A DNA stretch of 64,000 bases, taken from assembly GCF_000003815.2 (NCBI RefSeq), contig NC_049979.1:5851506-5915505 (forward strand). The letters run 5' to 3'. The notes beneath the pieces were generated by a model. It worked only from the letters and a program-made list of their open reading frames with translations, was not told the DNA's origin and searched no databases. Origin of the DNA: Branchiostoma floridae (lineage: Eukaryota; Chordata; Leptocardii; Amphioxiformes; Branchiostomatidae). The translations under genes and the position numbers were made by a program. This document shows, one piece after another, positions 31,901 to 41,222 of this stretch (the first letter of the stretch is position 1; each line of letters begins with the position of its first letter).

Positions 31901-34604
31901 TTACAAACCGTTAGCTAGTCTGGACTAACTAGCTCTTGAGTGATGTCTACCTCTTTCTCTTGTTACCAACTTTCTGCAGTGGTCTTTCTGTAATGTGACT
32001 GCCCCTACTTTTTTGACTGGCACAACACTATGTTTGTCTTTCTGAGTTAGAAGAAAATGTGTATTTTTCTATAAAACTCAACGGAATGTGATGAATTGTG
32101 CAACTTCTACCTATACACAACTTATCAAGTGCTCCATCTGGACAACACCTGTGGTTGACTGTCCAGTTATCTAGGACAAATGCCTGGGGGAGCTTGCATG
32201 ACCCGAGTTCCTGCCATTGAAATTCCTCCGGACTAACTTCTCACATTGCAAACATGCCTGTGGTCTGGCATTCCTGTGGAAAAATGCCTGTGTAATTCCT
32301 AGAATTTTTGCAGACTGAACACAATGATATACCATTTGACATGCCCCTGAGGCGTCGCCAAAAAAGCGCGTAAACTGCCAGACAGGGCACCGTTTAATGT
32401 CCTACGGTGGCATATGATCATAAGCTGGCAAAAGTGTGCAGCCGGAAAGAATTCCAGAAAATCACATGTAACGTTACCAGTAATCATGATAGAGTCGCTA
32501 GTAACTTTCAAGCTTGTAAGTTAAGGCCATATGCATGTTGATTTGATTTTATGGATAACATCCACTGGGAACCCCAAACCTGATGCAAGTGTGCGAATTA
32601 AAAAAAAAAAGGTGCTTTCATTATGACGTCGACGTGGTCTGGAAGGTTCAACAACGGACTGAACACACAGTATGGTATACCGAACAGTAGATTCTTAATT
32701 TTTCTTCTTTCACATCGTCTTCTTTGACATGACATTACTCTACGTTTTCCTAAATTGTCCTTGCGATATACGGCATATATCTGCCCATTTTCCAGCTGCT
32801 TTGTACCATTACTATATGTTTGAAAACTTTTTCCGTCTTACCTGGCCCTGTGCACGATGAACGCGCCGAACAGTCCGTCCTCTCGCTGCGTGCGGAGGTG
32901 CGAGTGGTAAAAATGCGTCCCGGCAGGCTCTGCGTTGAAACGATAGACGAAGCTCTCGCGGGGCATGATGGGACATTGTGTGACGTAGGGCACGCCATCC
33001 ATGTAGGGCGTGCTGCGCATGTGCAGACCGTGCCAGTGGATGCCTGTGGCCTCGGTTAGCAGTTTATTCGTTACTTTAACGACGACCTGGGTAGATATTA
33101 ATTAACATAACAGCGCAAGTCAGTAAGTGTAGTGTAGTCGAATTTATAACGTAGTAAAGCTTTAATGTCATTCTCTGATCCACATTACTGCATCTAGCCT
33201 CAAAGGAGCATGGATATGCAATAAACTTATCATTGTCCATGGCTATGATAATGACCGTCTTAAAGCTAGAAGCCAATCCACGATCCTAACGTTTGAAAAT
33301 AGTTTGAACTAAATAAAATACCAACAATAAATAAAATACCAACAATCTCCCTAACCTGTGCCCCCTCCACGACTTCAATGGTAGGTCCCGGGAACATGTC
33401 GTTGACCGTGATGACGTTCCTCTGAACCCCGTCAGTGGTAATGACCTCCTCCATGGGCACGAGAGTTCCGTTCACATTCTCCTTCCCAGGGTGGGCGGGG
33501 TTTCCCAACGGACTGAAGAGCTCAAGGCGTCCGTCATCACGGAGTTTCACCTGTAACGTATAACATGACGTCATTGAGATTTACCTGTAACGGTACGTCA
33601 CGGAGTTTCACCTGTGACATTACGTCATGGAGTTAACCAGTAAAATGACGTCATTGATATTTACCTGTAACTTGTCGTCATTGACATTCACCTGTAACAT
33701 GTCGTCATTGAGATTTACCCGTAACATGACGTCATAGAGATTTACCTGTAACATGCCGTTATTGAGATGTCGATTCACCTTTAACGTTCCGTCACTGAGA
33801 TTTACCTGTCCATGCTGATGAAAGATGTGGGGTTGTGGTGTGATTACATATTTCAAAAGAATCCTTCTTTTTTCCATGTCGATCTCCCTCTTTTTTCTCC
33901 CCACTGTCTTCCCCCTCTATTTCTCTCTCTACAGCCTCCCCCTGAATAATCTCTATCCAGTCCCTCCCTCCTCTCTCTTATCGCTATCTCAAAGTCATTC
34001 TGTCTCTTGCTCCTTTCTCCTGTCTCCCTCCTTTCTCCATCCTCTACTCTGTCTCCTCTCGTTTTCTCTCTCCCTTTCCCCTAACTTCATGCTTACCTCT
34101 CTCTCTGTTCTCTCTCTCCACTTTCTCCCCACCCTCTCCTCTCTCTCTGCACTCTCTCTCACTTTGCACTCTAATCTCTCTGTTCTCTCTCTCTCCACTC
34201 TCCCTCCACTCTCCTCTCTCTCTCCACTCTTTTGCTCCTCTCTCTTCCCTCTCTCTCTTTCTCCCTCTCCTCTTTTATAAAGATGACGACAAAGCGATTG
34301 GGTTGCAATGCTTAGATGAGGAGCTAAATGTTCTGGAGACGTTTGTATGGTGTCGGCATTTTCCGCTAAATTACTTCACCATAACTCACTTGACAGCAAA
34401 GGTTTGAAACAAAAATTCACTTACAGAGTTGGTATCCCTGCGCCCGTTGAGGTTCCGTGTGTGAGTCATGGTCTTGGTCCGCCTGATGACGAGGGAAAAG
34501 TGGCAGACGCTGTCGGTGCAGAGCTGGGAGAGAACGCTCTGGGCCGCGACAAGCGCCGACATGATGAGAATGATGATGGTTCTCGGGGCCAGGTGCCTCG
34601 TCAT
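26148..34604 (-). CDS. Laccase-like multicopper oxidase, membrane-anchored, complete (759 aa)
   Basis: Three-cupredoxin oxidase that couples one-electron substrate oxidation to reduction of O2 to water; substrate unknown (phenols, iron and ascorbate are all used in the family). Exons: 34604-34425, 33550-33356, 33086-32842, 31359-31238, 30495-29662, 28913-28773, 28206-28044, 27518-27322, 26350-26148. All are GT-AG, all phases agree, and the total is 2280 nt including TAA. Residues 1-22 form a hydrophobic signal peptide (IIILIMSALVAA). Copper ligands: HWHG 142-145, HFYHSH 183-188, HHSVHIHGH 548-556, HCHNDQHMNEGM 637-648, the last with Met as the axial type-1 ligand. A membrane helix at about 708-728 is followed by NRKK, so the catalytic part should face outside. 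This is not hephaestin/ceruloplasmin, which has six domains. Confidence 0.93.
26383..26706. mobile_element. Harbinger-like MITE, TAA target duplication
   Basis: Inverted ends AGCTAAGGGCACAACCCACC (from about 26388) and complement to about 26701. Flanked by TAA on both sides. Located in the last intron of the oxidase gene, about 35 bp from the final exon. A trinucleotide TWA target is typical of PIF/Harbinger. Confidence 0.7.
26883..27198. mobile_element. Foldback element, AAGTGGAAATATTCTGAATA ends
   Basis: The two halves are inverted copies over most of their length around a C/A homopolymer centre at about 27030. A diverged half-copy lies at about 36490-36600. Non-coding; in the intron between oxidase exons 8 and 9. 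Confidence 0.65.
27577..27738. mobile_element. Second copy of the TAGCCTGGGTAC element, 9-bp target duplication
   Basis: The ends match the element at 4619, including AGTAGTTCGCTCC inside the left end. Flanked by GGTAGGATC at 27568-27576 and 27739-27747. 162 bp, in intron 7 of the oxidase gene. Confidence 0.8.
27805..27885 (-). repeat. Duplicate of the exon 27518-27322 5' end and acceptor
   Basis: Repeats gcacctgtcag|ATCAGACAACCC and the following codons (SDNPGHWLLHCHNDQ), including two T1/T3 copper histidines. It breaks off after GACCAGAC. The acceptor AG is intact, about 330 bp upstream of the true exon in the transcript. Confidence 0.8.
28335..28850 (-). repeat. Five-copy repeat of the oxidase exon 6 3' half and donor
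   Basis: Period 109 bp (98 in one copy). Exon-like ends at 28773 (real), 28664, 28555, 28457 and 28349. Each copy keeps codons for about HIHGHAFQVVAMGYPSYNKTTG and an intact acag|gtac donor. In frame, the real donor is followed at once by a TAG. Confidence 0.9.
28993..29153. mobile_element. Palindromic element with TACTCTCCAAGCAGAGG ends, 9-bp target duplication
   Basis: Inverted ends of about 38 bp (28993-29031 and 29115-29153). Flanked by GTCGATCTG on both sides (28984-28992 and 29154-29162). 161 bp, in the intron between oxidase exons 5 and 6. Different termini from the TAGCC family but the same duplication length. Confidence 0.78.
29165..29460. mobile_element. Foldback element with AGACATC...GATGTCT arms
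   Basis: Inverted arms contain AGACATCTTTCTCAGAGCTTCT (about 29220-29241) and its complement at about 29390-29415. A related palindrome is at 38508-38660. In an oxidase intron. Confidence 0.5.
29520..29625 (+). mobile_element. Probable LINE 3' tail
   Basis: TACCAGGGTCTCCCGAAAAT and TCGCCCTGAGTGAGCACACC followed by an A-rich AATAAATAAATG tail, like CR1-type 3' ends. Similar tails at about 36412-36450 and 52065-52130 are less clear. It touches the 3' side of oxidase exon 5. Confidence 0.35.
29662..31359 (-). CDS. Oxidase exons 4-5: cupredoxin 2
   Basis: Exon 31359-31238 codes SPIVPSIPVILHDWYHIEAT and continues to GEYMLG. DWYH is a common second-domain landmark of animal laccases. The 834-nt exon 30495-29662 covers the rest of domain 2 and the lead-in to domain 3. 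It includes a Cys-rich stretch ending CDEELCLRSGCRCTHMI that joins IPYN of the next exon, as in animal laccase-like enzymes. Confidence 0.9.
31030..31190. repeat. Two (CA)n tracts in a duplicated segment of about 120 bp
   Basis: CTTGATGAAGACCTACCCAC at about 30966 and 31080, each followed by TATGTTGTCCATTTACACAC and a (CA)n run. Confidence 0.8.
32842..33550 (-). CDS. Oxidase exons 2-3: cupredoxin 1 with HWHG and HSH copper ligands
   Basis: Exon 33550-33356 codes 65 residues beginning VKLRDDGRLELFSPLG and containing FPGPTIEV, the typical start of the first cupredoxin domain in laccases. Exon 33086-32842 carries HWHGLHMRST, the DGVPYVTQCPI segment and GTHFYHSH, which supply four histidines of the type 2/3 copper cluster. 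The acceptor of exon 2 is repeated in a 27-bp minisatellite upstream. Confidence 0.92.
33541..33815 (-). repeat. 27-bp minisatellite carrying acceptor copies of oxidase exon 2
   Basis: About nine units, minus strand acag|GTRAAT.TCAATGACG, derived from the exon start acag|GTGAAACTCCGTGATG. Many copies keep AG; two have lost it. TGACGTCA (CRE-like palindrome) recurs. Because the unit is nine codons, an open frame of LQVNLNDDM-type repeats arises (33904-33620). Confidence 0.85.
33880..34275. repeat. CT-rich polypyrimidine tract
   Basis: About 400 bp of TCTCTCTCC-type sequence in oxidase intron 1. Frames in it are artefacts. Confidence 0.85.
34425..34604 (-). CDS. Oxidase exon 1: signal peptide
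   Basis: Starts MTRHLAPRTIIILIMSALVA; 60 codons in phase 0. A second, diverged copy of the start region with its own ATG (35052) lies upstream at about 35023-35146. The 34604 start is chosen because only it continues through a full signal peptide to a gtaagt donor. Confidence 0.85.
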
Positions 34605-35146
34605 CTTTCTTAATACCTAGTGATAGTATAATAGATATTTTGATGACCCGAAAATATTCAGTATTCGGCATAATCAAAATACTTCTAAATTTTAAAGTTT
34701 TCTTAATGATGATTATGATAATGACGATGGTTCCCGAATGAAAGCTTATTTGTGTTGGTAAATTCCATTGTGAAAAAGTTGAAACTTTGTTCCAACCCTC
34801 TTTGAACCGTGACGGTGGCAGGTTTCGCCTTCCCATCATTTATGATTCGCTGCTACCTGACGTCATCCGACGACTTCCGGTGTGACTAAAACTATATAAA
34901 ATTTTGTCTCACTCGACATGTGCAGCGAGTCATTCATTTGACGAAGGTCGGAGCCTTCGGCCGAATATTTATGGTGAGTTTCCTTTTGTGTTGGAACAAA
35001 GTTTAAACTTTTTCATAATGATGATCGTTCTCGTGGTCAGGTGCCTCGTCATCTTTCTCTATACCTTGTGATAGTATAACGTTAATAGATGCTTTGATCA
35101 CCCGAAAATATTTAGTATTTGGCACAATCAAGATACTAAGTTTTCT
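34571..35146 (-). repeat. Duplicated oxidase 5' end separated by a foldback
   Basis: The segment 34571-34700 (first codons plus upstream) is repeated at about 35023-35146, with a second ATG at 35052 reading MTRHLTTRTIII. The intervening 34768-35023 has inverted ends (AAAAGTTGAAACTTTGTTCC and complement). Confidence 0.65.
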
Positions 35147-35345
35147 AAATAATTACGCAAAAACAAGGTTAACTAGAGCTTGGCGACGTCATACCTCCAT
35201 GAAATATTTAGCGCTATTATAGATGTTATGCAAATGACATATACATTTACATAATTATATGCATGGTGATGTGAATCATTGATGAGCTTACACATGTCAC
35301 GGGTGAAAAAAAAGGCGATCATTTATCATTTATTATTTCCAGACC

Positions 35346-35940
35346 TTTCTATCTGAAATCCACAACGACAAAAGAGTTGCGACTGCGAAAAACAAACTAC
35401 GAACATACAGACTATTAAAACAATCTTATAAAGAAGAAGAATATCTTAAGATTGCCAATGTACGACACAGATCTACCATCACAAAACTTAGAATCAGTTG
35501 CCACAAATTACGAATCGAATCAGGCAGACATAACCACACTCCTCTAGAGCAAAGAATATGCCAATTTTGTAGTTTAGGGAAAGTAGAAGATGAAGTACAT
35601 TTTACTATGGATTGTCCTTTGTATGATAGCGATAGGAGCATTTTATTTGACTATGTGTTAAGTAAATATCCCCACTTTAGATACTTGAATAGTAAAGAGA
35701 AATTTATATTCCTGACAGCTTTTGATAAACCAACTCTAACCAACCATACAGCTAGCTACATTTATACAATTACCAAGAAGCGAGAGGAAGTCGAATGTCC
35801 TAGAATAGATTAGACGCACATCTACATATATAGATGTGTATGATTGTTTCCATTGTTACATATATGTGATTCTTACAGTGTGACCTGTACTTAGCCCAGT
35901 GGGGCAAAAATTTGCAATAAAGGTTTTCATTCATTCATTA
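35346..35940 (+). mobile_element. LINE 3' fragment with C-terminal zinc-knuckle-like region
   Basis: An open frame from about 35346 to the TAG near 35813 reads FLSEIHNDKRVATAKNKLRT onward, then TKLRISCHKLRIESGRH, CQFCSLGKVEDEVHFTMDC. The CxxC...H....C pattern is the C-terminal knuckle common in LINE-like reverse transcriptases. It ends with AATAAA and a short (ATTC)n tail at 35925-35940, typical of a LINE 3' end. 5' truncated. Confidence 0.75.
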
Positions 35941-36769
35941 ACACTAATGCTGTCGAGGACGTCTCGTTAGAGCACAGGGACTGGTTGGCCAGCTGTTGTT
36001 CTGTTGTGTGACTGCTTCCAGGCATACGGTAAATTGCTTTTGTCGCTATCTGCGAAGCCATAACCCGCTCTCACTAAAGGTCCCTTCACATGCCAGAAAT
36101 CGCAATTGTCTTTCAAGTTGTAGAGGCTTCGTACAATTCAATGTCGATTTTTTTAAACAAACCTCAAAAGTGAGGTTTGCAACTGATCTCCAACCAGATA
36201 TTAGGACATATGGTCCCAAAGAGGAGGCATTCCGTTAAAACAAATGCCATGCTATCGGAGTATAAATGTTGTAAAAACAAGTTGAAAAACAGAAGGTGAG
36301 GGCAGGCGGATCCTTAGATTCGCTTGGAAATTACCTTCCAATCCGCAATCAGCCACAAAAAGATTTGCCAACAATATTTGATCCATCCGTAAAGAGAAGG
36401 AAAATATTACTCATTGAAGGGACTACAGGATTGATAAATAAATAGATAAATTGTTTGTTAATTAAAGGCGACCTCAGCAATATTACTGTGTTAAAGGTGG
36501 AAATATTCTGGATGAGGCAATCCTTATTGAATTAATATCTACTGCACTATATTCCCATATTTACATCATTTTTTCATACTTGGAGCGGTTGAAAACGGCG
36601 TGCTAGAATGTCCTAAATAGTGTAAGCCACACACAAAAATTAGACTTCATGGCATCCTCGCGTAATACATTTATGATAATGAGCCTCTCATGACATGGCG
36701 CCACCTCTTGCACGCGGACGAGTTAAGACTGAATATTCCTCACAAAACAGAGATCACCGGTGACAGGTT

Positions 36770-36927
36770 TCGGTGCGCAGCGAGCATCGGCCGTCTTCTA
36801 AAAATCACCGACGATCACTAAAAATCACGCGCTGATCGAGAAACACCGGACGTATTACTGCCAAAAATGTCATTTAGAGCTCGCAGAGTTGTCGTCCGAT
36901 CGATTTTCGCGCAATGTGACAGGGGTA
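36770..36927. mobile_element. Fragment of TACCCC/TACCCG-type element
   Basis: Ends GATTTTCGCGCAATGTGACA then GGGGTA. The left end is not clear. Intergenic. Confidence 0.5.
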
Positions 36928-38507
36928 GAAAGGACAAGAATTACGCTTGATCTTAAAACCAGGCACCTAAAGTGTAAAACATTTGGGATGGCCTAATCGA
37001 ACACAAAGTAGTCTAGACTTACCGTAAACCGCTTGGGCTGTATGACCTAAGTCCCTCCTCTGACAGCTAACCGGCCGGTGTCACACAAAGTAAGTGCGCC
37101 CAGCAAATAATTGCCCGAACACTGTTTGGGAGTTTCCAGTATACCTGAGTGTATTCTGGAAATTCTCATTGCATTCCAGATATTTGTGTCTGTTCTTTTG
37201 GCTGGCGCGAAAGTTTTTGACATGTTCAAAACTTTCGAGGTGCATTTCAAGTGGAGAAATGATCAACAACAAGCAATGCTTACATTTCTTTTTAAAATCG
37301 TACTTTCTGGGCAACTTAGCAACCCAGGTTCAGTACAACAGAATAAACTCTATAACGTGCAACATAAATGTAACGTTATTCCCACCTGCGTGAAAGACGA
37401 ACGATGAATCTTCCGATGCTGATCCGTCTAAGCCCTTCCTGAAATTACCTCTAAAAAGTTGTGCAACACGAACAAGTTGTACAACACGAACAGGTTAGAC
37501 AACTTTTTAGGGTTTCTTGTAAATGGGCGTGTCAATAGACAACAACTAACGTAGACAACACATTTAGGGGTAAGAAATTACACGTATTGTTCCTGCACTT
37601 GGCAAAAAATATGAGAAACTAGAGTTCCACGACCCCATACCTTCGCCATACCATAAAACTTTATTTTTATTAGCTATGAATACGAGGGCATTAATCAAGA
37701 AATTGCATAATTAAATTGTTTAATAGTAATGACCAAAATTTCCAATATTCATATCCAGAGGTTTCTAACTTGTAAAACTGTTAACGGTCGAGAGAAGTAC
37801 TAAGAGCTTGTTAAAATCGAGCTTCGCTCTACAATAAGCAAAGTTAGAATTAGTGCTAGCGCTCATCCCCTGGAAGCAGAGAGAGGACAATATCAGAGAT
37901 TATCAGTGTGTGACCTACAGCGGCAGAGGACAGAGAGAGATGGGCACGGATCACTGCTACCGGACGTCGTGGAGCCCCTGCGACCACTGAGGTTACGGGC
38001 CGTGAGTGAGTGAGTGAGTGAGTGACCTACCCCATGGTCAATATTTCACGTCTATAACGATTGAAGACGAAACATAATTTTTTTCTGATTATTCATTTAA
38101 CCACAACGAAATAACCGAATTGGTAACGTTAAAAGAAGTCACCTCTACTAGTTACCACTGACAATCAACGAACCAATAAACGCCTAAGGCAAAGGAAACC
38201 CATCTGTTAGAAAAATGAAGAGGGTGTACATCTATGTTACATGGTGTGGCTCCTCTTCTGAACAGCGATGCGAGAGGTTGGCAAAGATTCCATGGGCTCA
38301 TTTTACTGTTTCACACGATGGATCTTTGCTGTAGCTCAATTCTTCCGTACAGGCATGGTTGATCATGGTTAAACCCCAGTTAGCATGTCCTGTGAAGCCA
38401 CTATAATTAGCCTATATTGGTGTACCGTATAAGCCCAAGGAAAGGATATGGGAATGATTAGAGCGATTGTCCATTGTACTTGTGGCACATTATCTTGGAT
38501 ATTGAAG

Positions 38508-38660
38508 AATTCTTCTTCACAACCAGTGATTTGTTACCCGCGAACGTTTCCACACCTGTCAGACATCTTTCTCAGACAGCTTCTGAAGCTGACAGGCATC
38601 GAAATGTAAGAAGGTAAGAATCATTACTTGTGAAGAAGAATTCCCCAAAGTACTATACTA
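38508..38660. mobile_element. Short foldback element related to the one at 29165
   Basis: GAATTCTTCTTCACAA at about 38508 pairs with TTGTGAAGAAGAATTC at about 38628-38643. The centre has CTGTCAGACATC and GACAGGCATCG. Intergenic. Confidence 0.5.
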
Positions 38661-39429
38661 TACCAACCTGATGACATTATTTTCCGAAGAACATCATCTT
38701 GTTTTGTACGGTTACAAGACCGCCTCACAGTCATAAACTATGTGTGCGCTATCACCACACATAAGCATAAAAAGTAAACTTAGTTTCATTGTCTAGTTTT
38801 TATTCATTTCTCCATGTTGTAACAAAATTATTCAATCAAGAATAAAAGAATAGAAATTGCTGAAATGGGATTCAAAATGTCCAAAGCAATATTTTCTACA
38901 CATGACAGGCACATATGCATATTCTGCAGTATTTCAAGTTAGAGGGACAAAACTACCACTGAAGATGTCCTATACTATAGCATAATACAATGGGGACAGA
39001 CTAGCGTCGTTTTGGTGCAATGACCCCGGATGACCCCGGGAAATCCAAAATGGTCGCCATAACTGGAATGGGGCATATTATCATCTAACTAAAAACCGTA
39101 AGGTATATGTTGCATGAGATTGGATATCATTTCCTTGAACCGCCTCACATCGGATACAATCTTAAATTCACTCGGTAATGCATCCTACAGCTTTACAGAT
39201 CTGTAGGTAGAAATCTTCTTTCCACTGTTCTTAGGATTCGATTGAATTGTCATGCATTGACTGCCTGGTGGAGTATCTATGAGACGTATGAGACAATTAT
39301 GAGCCACTTAATTATGAGACAAAACCTTCCATTTCTAATAAAAAAATTCCTTCACTTAACCAGTTTTCAGTATTTCCATATTCCGAATCAGACGAGTGAA
39401 GAGCTAATAAGTACACAGGCTACCTGGAA

Positions 39430-39612
39430 TCAAACCCCTGTCTCTTTCCCGATGGAATAACAAACTTCGGGTTTAGGATATTTCACGGGTTCCTCGTGGG
39501 CACTCTGAGGGGGCTGCCGCCCATCTCTGTCCGCCCCGCCCCTGCAGTAGTGCGCGATGTAGGCGGGGTGCACAAACGTCATAACGGTCAGCACCAGAAC
39601 ACAGATGTAAGC
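39430..39612 (-). CDS. Possible terminal exon coding a single membrane helix (60 aa)
   Basis: After an acceptor (ttttcctag) the frame reads AYICVLVLTVMTFVHPAYIA then HYCRGGADRDGRQPPQSAHE and ends KPEVCYSIGKETGV with TGA at 39430. One hydrophobic segment followed by a polar tail is what a small membrane protein or a type-I tail would give. No upstream exon was identified and I do not recognise the sequence. It may be chance. Confidence 0.3.
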   Translation of the reverse strand, partial: AYICVLVLTVMTFVHPAYIAHYCRGGADRDGRQPPQSAHEEPVKYPKPEVCYSIGKETGV

Positions 39613-41222
39613 CTAGGAAAACAAAAGTTTCAAAAGTTTGTCCTTTTTCTAACGCAACATTACCCAAAGATTTGCAGAATGCCAATCATTTATGATCATT
39701 GTCTGGTGCAGATTGTGGCCCCTTTCATCTTGAGCGAACCGCTATCTGTATTTTGGTTATGTAACGTCATGTTCTATATTCTAGTTCAGTCTATGACGAA
39801 AGACAGTGGATACTGTCTGAAACGTCTTACCATTTCCAAGTCTACCCAATGGCTATCTGGCGTATCTTACCAGCTGGGCAACTAACCTTAATCGACGAAT
39901 GATAAATCGTGAGACAAAAAAGACAACATGTAGCAAGTCGTTTCAGAGGATTTTAATTTACTAATCACTTGGACGACCGAAAATAGAATAGTGCTGAGCA
40001 TATAGATCTATCGCTAAATTAGAAGAGATGTTAGTCAACTCTGACCTCCAAGCAGAAGTACGGTTGGCCTGTTTTAAGCTTTTGTGTAATTTCATTTGTC
40101 CTTCTGCCGGTGTAAGTTTTTCTGTAAACCCTGCCAAAAGGTTTTGCAGCACCACCCTACATCTGCTTGGAGATGACATGAAGTCAGGAAATTCACTACT
40201 GGGGTACAAGTCATCATACCCCCTCCACAGGTTATCAACCATGTTAATAAATACTATACATAAATAACAGCACTCTACAGCTGACCGCCTTCCTGTGGCG
40301 TCGCGAAATTGTCCTCGCTATTGCACGTGTGCTTTGCTTAACCACTAACATTGCCACATCGGGAATCGTACATACTACTGAAACATCATAATAGCATAAT
40401 GTACCGTATATACATCTTTTGTTTATACAATGTTGGTAGGAACTATTCTACAGGGCAATAGTGGCCATTGCAAGGAGAGAGGAGAGTAGGTATGGTTTCT
40501 GGGGTGAATAGCTCAGTATTATGCTAGAGAGATGGTTCTTAGAGGATTTGAAACCTCGACTGAATAATTACGACAAGGAACATATATACTGGTGATTAAC
40601 ACAACGCAACACTAGACCAGCCATTTCCACCCACACTTCAGTCCAAAACATCACTACGAGACAGTCTGATTCCCCACCCGCGGTGGTAGCACGTCCTGTT
40701 ACAAAAGTAGAAATTCTCACAGTTTACTTTACAAACCATTTATTAAGCTCCATCACCAACTGCGAACACAGCCAATACTTAGCGTGACAAACACAGACTT
40801 GGGGGAATGTAGGGATGAATAAACTACCAAGCTGACAGACTAAACAATGACAAAGGTCCTTGAAACTGATGAACTTTTTACAGATGGTTATGTTTTTACT
40901 TGTTCCTTCTCGATTGTGTTCATTTACTTGGTAATGTAGATGAGGCTATCACAAGCTGAGGAAATGGAGAATATTGAATTGAATTTTTTTATAATACAAG
41001 AGGTGTAATTTGAGAGGGTGTAGGCGGGAGATGCTGCGGGTTTGGGTAGAACGTTATTCCAAGTACATCCTGTACGGCCACTGCAGATGTCTGTTCACCA
41101 GTACCGGCACCTTCCAACATTCCCAACCGTTACTGCTGAGTGTTAACATGTCTGCTGCGCCAACAGAGTTGCCGGCATGCCCTCCCCACCAGCGGCCGTG
41201 GATGTCACGTGACGTGAGTGGA

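Noticed and set aside
33620-33904. Nine-residue repeat peptide (LQVNLNDDM) upstream of oxidase exon 2
   Set aside because: It ends in a stop before the true exon and is better explained as copies of the acceptor region. Kept as a finding about splicing, not as a gene.
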